Source: Tetradesmus obliquus
Lineage: Eukaryota; Chlorophyta; Chlorophyceae; Sphaeropleales; Scenedesmaceae
Direction of reading: 5' to 3'
NCBI GenBank assembly: GCA_030272155.1
Contig: CP126197.1
Coordinates: 4,828,001-4,892,000, forward strand
Length of the DNA: 64,000 nucleotides
Below are positions 12,901-21,309 of this stretch, one piece after another. A model generated the notes under the pieces. That model was not told the DNA's origin, did no database searches, and saw nothing but the letters and a program-made list of their open reading frames with translations. Each line of letters starts with the position of its first letter. Within the stretch, counting starts at the first letter, position 1. The position numbers and the translations under genes were made by a program.

Positions 12901-13326
12901 CAGGCTGACCTTCCTGGTGTAGATGGGACTGCTAGATTGCCCGCCTTCAAGCTTGTGTGCTTACAGCAGCAAAACTTGGCGATAGTCCAGCATACTTGAC
13001 GTGGTAAGCCGCTAACAGCCAGTCAAAGCTTCCCCCTGGCTGCTGACATCAGCTGCGCACCAGCAGTCCCAGACCTTCACTGCCACACACACCCATGTCA
13101 CTTTCTGGCTTTCGGCCAACAGGTGACTGGCGCGACTGCTTCTCTTACACTGTTGTGCTAGACATAATACGACGTTTGCATGCTGTCAAGCGTGCTGAAA
13201 GCCTACTTTCGTCACTGCACTGCAACGAAACCGCGTCTTGCACAGACAGAGCTTGCTGGACAGCTGCCTTTTCTGCAAGCCTTATAAACAATCTACGGGA
13301 TAGCGTTGTGTCATGGTCAAGGACGA
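9940..13326. other. Long gene-poor region between the SnRK2-like kinase and RNR2
   Basis: About 3.4 kb without a supported gene. The first part is probably a long 3' UTR: a TGTAA, the usual green-algal poly(A) signal, occurs at 10215-10219. The composition is T/G-rich on the plus strand, unlike the coding exons. A TATA-like CTTATAAAC lies at about 13281-13289, some 40 nt before the RNR2 start codon. An open frame at 12514-12999 lacks family features and is not called. Confidence 0.45.
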
Positions 13327-14555
13327 ATGAAGACGCAGACTCCCACGGCAGCGCACCGCAGCAACCCGGCAGCCACGTCTGCTCTACAGGACCAGGCGAC
13401 TCAGACGTGCAGGGCTGAGTCAGCCGTGAATAAGACAATGGCTCAAACAAAGCAGCAGGAGCAGCACGCAGCACCGGGCACTCCACCTGGCGCCGAAACC
13501 CGCAGCAACAGTAGCAACAGCCAAGCAGAGTCACTCGAGCTGCTAACGAAGCAGCTAGGCACGCTAGACGTTGCTGAGGGCCTCAATGCTCCTTCAAGTA
13601 GCAGATCACGCAGCAGCAGCTGCGGAGGCAGCAGCAACAGCAGCAGCGAGGATCTGCTGCGAGAGCAGCAACGTGAGCAGCAGCTGGTGGCGCAGTTTTC
13701 TCCTGTGAAGGGTGGCAACTGGAGCTGCATGCAGCAGCAACAGCATCCACAGTCACCGGTAGTTGGAAGCAGCAGTAGCAGCAGGCGCAGCCTCGGCTGG
13801 CTAGTGCCAGAGCAGCTGCAGCAGCAGCAGCAGCCACAACAGCAGCCACAGGGCACTCTGAGCAGTAGCAGCAGTAGCCAGCAGCAGCAGCCGCAGCCTC
13901 CGGCAGCGGCATTGGATGAGCAACAGCAGCAGCAGCAGCAGCTAGAGCGCAGGGTTAGCAGGAGCGTCGAGCCGCTGCTGCAGGAGAACCCTCAGCGCTA
14001 CACGATGTCGCGCGAGTGAGTACTGGCCTTGGGATGCAGGGGCAATGCATGTGCAGCAACGCTGCAGCAGCAGCAGCAGAGGTTTGGAAGCTTTGCATGG
14101 GTCACATCTTGGGATTTGCAGGCTCGTTGCATTGCCGGAAAGCAGCAGCTGGTTGTGAATGCACATGCTTGTGGGCAAGATGCTGCAGTCAAAACGCAGC
14201 AGGGCTCATGGCTGGCAGAATGATGCTAGTGCAGTGCATTCCAGCAGCTCTGCGCTCTGTGCCATTACCCTTTTGCACAACCTGGAACTGCCAAGCACTC
14301 ACACAGTGGTGCCGTACACCCGTACACACACTCTTGCATTCCTGGCCGACTTCTGGACAAGCAGGCGCTCGTTTCATTGCTGCTGACCCCTGCCTGCGCA
14401 CCGCTGCTGCTGCCGCTGCCTTGCCTTATCCCCTTGCCACAGCCACGCCGACTTCTGGCGCATGTACAAGCAGGCGCTGGCCAGCTTCTGGACTGTTGAT
14501 GAAGTGGACCTGTCAAACGACTTGCGAGACTGGCACAAGCTCACAGGTGAGACGC

Positions 14556-14591
<36 letters not shown>

Positions 14592-17500
14592 CGCAGCGGT
14601 GGGCAGCGGCAGCTGGTGGCAGTGCTGGTGTATGAAGCGGGGTTTGCTTGGCCATGGCCTGGCGCTGCACCGGGCACGTGCACGTTGCGTCATTACATGA
14701 AATCAAAGTTGGCTTGAACCATGCGTGCCTGCTGGCCAGCTGCCACACCTGCCTGCACCCTGCAGACAACGAGCAGCACTTCATCAAGTACGTGCTGGCC
14801 TTCTTTGCCGGCACACATTCGAACTTAAAATGCAACTGACCTGTTGCTGCTGCTGCTGCTGCCGCCACTGCTGCTGCTGCTGCAGACAACGAGCAGCACT
14901 TCATCAAGTACGTGCTGGCCTTCTTTGCCGGCAGCGACGGCATCGTGCTGGAGAACCTGGCCGTGCGCTTCATGCAGGGTGAGGCACAACAGCAACAGCA
15001 GCAGCAGCGGAAGTTTATAACAGCAGTAGGAGCAGCAGCAGCAGCAGCAGCAGCAGCAACCAAGGCACAGTGCTGGAGAGCCTGGCCGTGCGCTTCATGC
15101 AGGGTAAGGGGCTAGCAGCAGAAAAGTTACAGCAGCAGCAGCAGCAGCAGCAGCAGCCAGCAGGGAGAGGAAGGGATGTCGGCGGCACGCACGCACAACA
15201 GCACAGGCACGGGATAGACCGCAGGTGCACATATCGGTGCACACAATGTGTTCTTGTTTGTTGAGACGCCATGTTATTCTTGCGTCCCTCCATGCAGACA
15301 TCCAGGTGCCCGAGTTGCGGGCCTTCTACGGCCTCTGGATCTTTCTCTGCTACTTTCCCCCACATCCTCTTTCTCTCTGTGTGCGTCTCACTCTTGTCCC
15401 CCCTCTCTTCACTTCTGCAGACATCCAGGTGCCTGAGGTGCCGGCCTTCTACGGCCTCCAGATCTCCCGTGCTCTCTCCCCATCATCATTTTCCTCTGCG
15501 CACCTCTCACCCTCTTCCTCCCTCGCTGCAATTCCTTGCTGCCCCTGCTGCCGCAGACATCCAGGTCCCTGAGGTGCGGGCCTTCTACAGCTTCCAGATC
15601 TTTCTCCCCTCATCCTCCCTCCCTCTCTCCTCCCTCACTCAACTCTCTGTGCCTCTCACTCCTGTTTCTCCTCTGTCTCACTCTCCCCACGCAGACATCC
15701 AGGTGCCTGAGGTGCGCGCCTTCTACGGCTTCCAGATCGCCATGGAGAACATCCACAGCGAGATGTACGGCCTGCTGCTGGAGACGTACGTGGCCGACCA
15801 GGCGGAGCGGCGGCTGCTGCTGGACGCGATCAACTGCGTGCCCATCATCGGCAAGAAGGCCGCGTGGGCTATCAAGTGAGCCGGCGCTGCTGCTGCTGCC
15901 GCTGCCGCTGCCATGAATATATATATCGAGTTCGGTTGCAGCTTGTAGTCGGCTGTTGGTGGCTGGTGGCCGTGCCAGATAGGGTTTGTGATGTTTTGTT
16001 TTTTTTCGATGACCCTACCACGCACACTCCTGCTTGTGCGCCGCACTCTTGAAATCCCCGCCACCCACCCTCGCCTGCTCTTCCACGCACTCCCGCAGGT
16101 GGATCGGCAGCAGCAGCAGCTTCGCGCAGCGCCTGCTGGCCTTTGCCTGCGTGGAGGGCATCCACTTCTCCGGCAGCTTCTGCGCCATCTTCTGGCTCAA
16201 GAAGCGCGGCCTCATGCCGGGCCTCACCTTCTCCAACGAGCTCATCAGCAGGGATGAGGGCCTGCACACGGACTTTGCGGTGCTGCTGTATGGGCAGCTG
16301 GCTGTGAAGCTGGGGGAGGGCGAGGTGCATGCGCTGGTGGGCGAGGCGGTGGAGCTGGAGCAGGAGTTCATCTGCGAGGCGCTGCGGGTGAGCAGTGGTG
16401 CAGTCTGAATGTGGCATTTTATGGCATGTTTATGGTATCGTACTTGTGTTTAAGCAGGTTGTTTGTTTTGCTGGTCAGATTGGTGTTGTGCAGTGTACTG
16501 CGCGTGCCGATGGGTTTGGTGTGCTGTATGGGCAGCTGGCTGTGAAGCTGGGCTGAGGTGCATGCGCTGGTGGGCGAGGCGGTGGAGCTGGAGCAGGAGT
16601 TCATCTGTGAAGCGCTGCGGGTGAGTGCAGAGCCTAGTTGTACTGTACGTGCGCAGCAGGTTGTATCGCAAACACCAGTTTTCTCAGCAAGTGAGACACA
16701 CGCGGTGCTGTGTAGGTTGTGCTGTGGGCTGCGCATGGTGTGGAATGACCAAGACAGTTGCCTTCCACGCAGGTTGCCGCTCTGATTCCATCTGCCATGC
16801 CTGCTGTTCCCCTTGTCCCAGGTGGAGGTGGAAGGCCTGAAGGCGGGGCTGATGGCGGAGTACATCCCCTGGCTGTTGCAAGCTGTTGCCTCACTTTGTT
16901 CTTACCCTTGCTTTATCTGTTGCAGGGGGAGCTGGTGGACACGGTTGCTGGGCTGATGGCGGAGTACATCTGCCAGCTGTTGCAAGCTGTTGCTTCACCT
17001 TTTTGTTATCCTTGCTCACTCTGTCGCAGGTGGAGGTGGTGGGCATGAATGCTGGGCTGATGGCGGAGTACATCCGCTACGTGGCTGACCGGCTGCTGGT
17101 GGCGCTGGGCTACGCCAAGCTGTACAACGCAGCCAACCCCTTCGACTGGATGGAGATGATCAGCCTGCAGGTGCGGCGGGGTGTTATATTAATCAACACA
17201 GACATGCTAAGGCTTTGTTGGTAATCATTATTAATGCAATGCAACAGCGTTGTCTCCCATATGACTGGACGGTAATGATCAGCCTTTGGCTGGGTGTGCA
17301 GTGTGCGGTTAGAAATCAGCTGTAGCTCGTGGGGATTGCGGTGGTGGCGGTGATGCAGCGGACAATGTATGTCCTGAACCAGGTGTGCTCAATGCGAGTT
17401 TCACCAGGCACAGCAATGAGGCGTATGCCCAGCTAATGCTGCAGCGGTCCACAGATAATGCACTGCACAGCCCTTCAGATTATGCCCAGCTCATGCTGCA

Positions 17501-17815
17501 GCAGTGTACAGATTATGCACTGCACAGCTCTGCAGCTTATGGCCAGCTAATGCTTCATTCGTCTACAGGTATTGCCTTGCACAGCTCCTCAGGTCATCAA
17601 ACCCAGCGCCTCCCCACATGCCTAGCGCATGCTCCAGCCTGCTCCTGACTTCATCATGCTGCTCTTCTGCACTTGTCTGGTTGCGCTGTGTGCAGGGCAA
17701 GACCAATTTCTTCGAGCGCCGCGTGGGCGAGTACCAGAAGGCAGGCGTGATGAACGGCCTGAACGGAAAGCAGACCTGGGACAACTTTGTGTTCACCACA
17801 GACGCGGACTTCTGA
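13327..17815 (+). CDS. RNR2: Ribonucleoside-diphosphate reductase small subunit (class Ia R2)
   Basis: Seven exons: 13327-14015, 14443-14546, 14886-14978, 15695-15875, 16099-16387, 17030-17170, 17696-17815. They total 1617 nt, 538 residues. It reduces ribonucleotides to deoxyribonucleotides with the large subunit in the cytosol. The di-iron ligands are all visible: Asp282 (SDG), Glu313 and His316 (ENIH), Glu375 ([10 protein letters not shown]), Glu409 and His412 (RDEGLH). The radical Tyr320 sits in HSEMY. The C-terminus FTTDADF is the eukaryotic tail that docks on the large subunit. The protein exceeds the usual 340-400 residues because of a roughly 215-residue Gln/Ser-rich N-terminal extension ahead of [11 protein letters not shown]. 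At the exon 1/2 join a few residues normally found before DFWRMYK are missing, so a microexon may hide in intron 1. The introns are full of partial exon copies. Confidence 0.93.
14342..14370 (+). repeat. RNR2: Degenerate copy of RNR2 exon 2 5' part
   Basis: GGCCGACTTCTGG followed by ACAAGCAGGCGCT repeats the start of exon 2 (14446 onward) with about seven bases deleted between the two blocks. It lies in intron 1, upstream of the full exon. Confidence 0.65.
14761..14813 (+). repeat. RNR2: Exact partial copy of RNR2 exon 3 (5' end with 3' splice site)
   Basis: The 53 bases here are identical by eye to 14881-14933: the acceptor TGCAG plus the first 48 nt of exon 3 ([16 protein letters not shown]). 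The spacing is 120 bp. Past this point the copy diverges and reaches a stop after a few codons. Perfect identity suggests a recent duplication or ongoing sequence conversion. Confidence 0.92.
15070..15107 (+). repeat. RNR2: Partial copy of RNR2 exon 3 (3' end with donor)
   Basis: GTGCTGGAGAGCCTGGCC, then GTGCGCTTCATGCAGG and a donor GTAAGG, repeat the end of exon 3 (14946-14978, donor GTGAGG) with one substitution in the exon part. It lies about 127 bp downstream in intron 3, so exon 3 has a 5' copy before it and a 3' copy after it. Confidence 0.88.
15298..15737 (+). repeat. RNR2: Four-unit array of RNR2 exon 4 5' end with polypyrimidine tract and 3' splice site
   Basis: The 43-nt start of exon 4 (encoding [15 protein letters not shown]) occurs at 15298, 15421, 15557 and 15695. 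Only the last continues as the full exon. Periods are 123, 136 and 138 bp. Each unit has its own pyrimidine-rich tract (CTCTC- and CCCTC-rich) and a CAG acceptor, so there are four competing 3' splice sites. Copies differ at a few positions ([30 protein letters not shown]). Confidence 0.93.
16521..16620 (+). repeat. RNR2: Partial copy of RNR2 exon 5 (3' end with donor)
   Basis: About 100 nt repeating 16281-16387, from the codons for [10 protein letters not shown] to EALR, followed by a donor GTGAGT. A small deletion near 16551 puts the copy out of frame (a TGA appears). It lies in intron 5, downstream of the full exon. Confidence 0.9.
16822..17079 (+). repeat. RNR2: Three-unit array of RNR2 exon 6 5' end with 3' splice site
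   Basis: Units start at 16822, 16926 and 17030, spacing 104 bp each, every one just after an AG acceptor. All share about 50 nt including GGGCTGATGGCGGAGTACAT. Only the third continues as the full exon ([17 protein letters not shown]). The first two are followed by a common TGTTGCAAGCTGTTGC element, so the unit includes intron sequence. Confidence 0.9.
17256..17290 (+). repeat. RNR2: Degenerate copy of RNR2 exon 6 3' end
   Basis: GACTGGACGGTAATGATC followed by AGCCT resembles GACTGGATGGAGATGATC followed by AGCCT at the end of exon 6 (17146-17168). It lies in intron 6, about 110 bp downstream of the original. Confidence 0.6.
17424..17594 (+). repeat. 57-bp minisatellite, three units, inside RNR2 intron 6
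   Basis: Units start at 17424, 17481 and 17538, each 57 bp and beginning TATGCCCAGCT or TATGGCCAGCT. The unit length is a multiple of three and the array is open in one frame, reading a 19-residue repeat such as [19 protein letters not shown]. It lies within the 525-nt last intron. No match to an RNR2 exon was seen. Confidence 0.85.
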
Positions 17816-19971
17816 TGATGTGATGCCTGATCATCAAAGTGTTGCGCTGAGGCAGCTCAGGCGACAGCTATGCACAGGGTTTGCAGTATGCAGCAGCCTG
17901 GCTGTGGCAGTGCCGTGTGCTTGCTGCACTTTTTCTGGCACAGAAAAAGCTGCAGGTTATGCAGCGGCTTTGGTGATGATGACTTAGCAGTGACTGTGTT
18001 ATCTCTTTTGGGGGCGGCCGGCGGGATGCGGCCTGCGGCTGTCTGTGCCAGTGGCAGCGGCTGCTGCATCACTGCACACAGCAGTGACAGTGTGCCTTGT
18101 GTACTGGCGGTTGTGATTTTCAAGGCCACACCATGGTGTGCAAAACGAGCAGCAGGCAGGCTTAGTTGTGCATGCAGCACATGCCACGGCTGATTCGCCT
18201 TGGGTCTCAGGCAGCAGAGCCTGGCCTTTTAAAAGGGCAAATTTACCGCAGGAGTTGTACAGGAGTTGTATGCTCTGCAGGAGTCTGTACTAGTCGAGAA
18301 TGTACGTACTTATGTTGACTCAGATAGCATGGCCGGGCTGGTACTATCTGCAGGGCCGTGGCAGTAGATCTCGTGCTGCTGTGATGGGCCTGCCAATAGC
18401 ATTCTGCGCGGCGATAGCGCGTTGTGGGAAGTGAGCTGTTGCTGCTGTGCTGGTGCCGCCCCGCTGTTGCTGACCAGCTGAAGCACTGTAAGGACGTGCT
18501 GTGGGGGTCACGGTTTGGGTCTACCTTATTTCATTAGCTGTTGCACTAGATGAGCAACAGACGCGAGCAGGTGGTTGGTGTGGCGAGGCCGCAATATTTT
18601 TTTGTTGGCGAGGGGGTGAGGTCGCATTGCATGCGCATCTGGTTGCCTGCTGCCTGCAGCTGTCAGTATTGTGGCGCGCTTCAAGTTGGTGCAGCCGACA
18701 AGGCAGGAGTTGCACTGTGGGCGCTGCTGCTGGTGTAATGCTTCTGATTGCAGATGGTGGCTGCACACGGTTGCAGCGCAGGGCACGGGCTGTGCCCTGA
18801 TAGGCATGGTGTGTTTTGTGTGCGGCATACATCGGTTGGCATGCGTGCAGCTGCGGTTATGGTCTCCTCGCTGCGTAGTTTGCGCCAGCAATGCATGGTA
18901 GATTCTACTGTCAGTACAGCTCACATCAGGTACGAGTGCAGGAAGCAGGCAGTGGTGAATGTCTGCTACGTAACACGTGATATGGAGCGCTGGTGGCTGA
19001 CATGATGTGGACTGCCTGGTAGCGCTAGGTCTGCGCCCTCTGCTGACTCAGCATGGTGCTGTACAGCACATGTGCAGCCATGATCATCATCATCATGTAA
19101 CTCATCAAGCCATAGCATGATATGGTGCATGTGGGATCGCAGGCACGTAGGCTGCACTGTACTAGTGGTATATCTATAGCTGTATGATTGTTACACAGGA
19201 TCAGTGCAGTGTTCCGATATGGTCAGTGCTTTGGACCAAGCCCGCATGTGCTGTGTGATTCTTTCAAAACAAGGCACTCTCTGGTCTTCTCCCTTTTGGG
19301 ACAGTGTGTAATTAGCATGGTGTGCTTCAATTTGCAGTTATGCAACGTCTTGTCTTTCATTCAGTTATTGCCATGTCTATCCTGCCGCTCTTGATGAGGA
19401 AAAAAGCGATGTTGTCTGTGGCACAGACAGTGCATTGTCAGCATTGCACCGACACCTGGAAGGTCAATGCAGACAGGCAGCCCAGCCAACTTGCGGCCAA
19501 GTACCAGCTTCATAGCTTGAAACAGTAATAACAACGACTATTAAGTTTATTGGTCGGATTAGGGCCTGGCAAGGTAAGGCACGTAGCAAGTTGACGGTGC
19601 AGCATGCAACAGCGAGCTACGAAACGTTCACTATCATCCGCATTTCACCAGATGCTAAATTTTTGTTTTTTACCACAAACTTTCGTGTATTACCACAAAC
19701 TTGTGTGAAAAGTGCAACGCCGAAGCTGGTAGAAGGCGGGAATTTCAGCAGGCGACATAATCAAATTTCCTCCAGCCGGCCGCTATGGAGTGGTTTGTTG
19801 GCTAGCAGCAGCTCCGCTCCAGAACTCACCTTTTATGTTACCTTTCACTTACTTAGACTACGCTTTGCTTCTCAGGCAGCCTCCAGTCTCATGTAGATCT
19901 AGCGCCATTGCAGCCGCGCGACGCGCACGTTGTGACAGCAGGTTGATCAGTCGCACGCTCAAACCACTACT
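17816..19971. other. Gene-poor region between RNR2 and the secreted ADC-like gene
   Basis: About 2.2 kb with no supported gene. The first part is presumably the RNR2 3' UTR and terminator. TGTAA poly(A)-like signals occur near 18487 and 18733. A CATCATCAT-type microsatellite lies at about 19082-19095. The last 400 bp before 19972 are more AT-rich and should include the promoter of the next gene. Confidence 0.45.
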
Positions 19972-20786
19972 ATGTCTTTGAAGGCTGTCGTAGGAGCTGT
20001 GCTGCTGCTGGCACTTGCCAGCAGAAGTCTCGGAGCAGTCACGCCCGCGAGTGCAGACACCGATCCTTATGTGACCACACCCCGCTACAACAAATTTCCC
20101 TGGGCATTTACAGCGGACTATTCTTTTGTTTTCTCGGTATCTCCAGCATGGAAGCAGCCCATCAACCCTGCCAGCTGGTCTGGAGTACCTGTTCTGCCAG
20201 GTGAGCTGCTGGCAGCTGGCAGCTGGCATTCCTCACAGCTTCCAGCAGTATCTACCATGCCAACTTAATCCAGATGACCCACCAGCAAGCCCGATGTATT
20301 GCTCAGTCGCATACACGTTACTGATGTGCACCTTGGTCATGTTTGCAACTTGCAGGCTTCCTGCCAGGCAGTCCAGGTATGCTGGCGCTGCTGCGTTACA
20401 CCGAGTCTCCAATCGGAGAGTACTCTGAGCTCTTCTACGTGCCTGGATCCTTCGTGAACCCACTCTGCGGCGACAAGGCCCTGAGCAGCATCTACCGCAT
20501 CTGGGTAGACAGCAAGTACAGTCAGCGGGCAGGCCGCAACATCTGGGGCATACCTAAGGTGGGGCTGCCCTGCTGGCAGCAAGCCACCTAAGCAGCTGGC
20601 GGCTGCAGCAGCCAGCTGCTGACAGCACAACAGGCGTGCCACCCTTCTGTTGCCATGCTGAAGCCGTGTCACAATGATGCAGCTGTTAGTCTGCGTGTTT
20701 AGGTAGCATGCAGGCACAGTCTGTCACAAGGCAGCCCGTGATGCAAGTAGTGAACAACGCTGCAAAGAAGGGACTCGCAACTCTCA

Positions 20787-20831
<45 letters not shown>

Positions 20832-21309
20832 CTCCCGCTTGCAGGAGCTCGCCACTTTTGACTGGAAGGAGACCAACAGCGGCATGGCTGTGACTGTCAA
20901 GGACGCTGCAGGCAAGATCTTCCTGCGGCTCAACACCACACAGTTCCCGCTGCCAGACCCACTCACCACAGCCGCCACTTCAATTGCGCGGCGCTTTGTT
21001 GGTGACTGCCTCACAACAATTCAATGGCCTATTGATGACCTCACTGGAAGGAGTCCTCTGGCCGGGCAAGTGCCAGCATATAAGGTTGCTGAGCAGTGCT
21101 ATGCGGCCAAGCCGCCTCTGCCGATCAAGCTGGACGTGTGTTTCCAGCTGAAGGGAGGTGTTCTGGCAAAGGTGGATGCTGCTTTCATGGACCCTGTTAC
21201 TTTCACTGGACACAAGAACAAGCTGCTGGTAGCTCCGCTGGGTTACCAGCTGCCCATGAATATGAATGCTACCCTGGGGCAGCCTATTGCTGTCAAATGC
21301 TGGGTTTGA
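19972..21309 (+). CDS. Secreted acetoacetate-decarboxylase-like protein
   Basis: Three exons: 19972-20200, 20356-20558, 20845-21309. They total 897 nt, 298 residues. The N-terminus MSLKAVVGAVLLLALASRS is a clear signal peptide with cleavage likely near Leu-Gly-Ala (about residue 22). The body shows SPIGEYSELFYVPGSF, YRIWVDS and GRNIWGIPKELATF, the order seen in the acetoacetate decarboxylase-like superfamily (PF06314 and related fungal proteins). In true decarboxylases a Lys in the PK motif forms the Schiff base. Lys144 of GIPK sits in that region, but the next residue is Glu where the bacterial enzyme has a second Lys, so catalysis should not be assumed. Several Cys and the signal peptide suggest a secretory-pathway or extracellular protein. 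Acceptor 3 follows fourteen CTG triplets. Confidence 0.75.
20788..20829 (+). repeat. (CTG)14 run upstream of a 3' splice site
   Basis: Fourteen CTG triplets followed by CCCTCCCGCTTGCAG and exon 3 of the ADC-like gene at 20845. It appears to form part of the pyrimidine-rich acceptor region. Confidence 0.85.

Noticed and set aside
12514-12999. 161-codon open frame downstream of the SnRK2-like kinase
   Set aside because: Its first half looks somewhat protein-like, but it lies in a likely long 3' UTR, has no family signature and degrades into Cys/Ala-rich text.
15271-15879. A 202-codon frame spanning several RNR2 exon 4 copies
   Set aside because: It is the read-through of the exon 4 array plus intron; only the last unit is the conserved exon. 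Kept as a finding on alternative acceptors, not as a gene.
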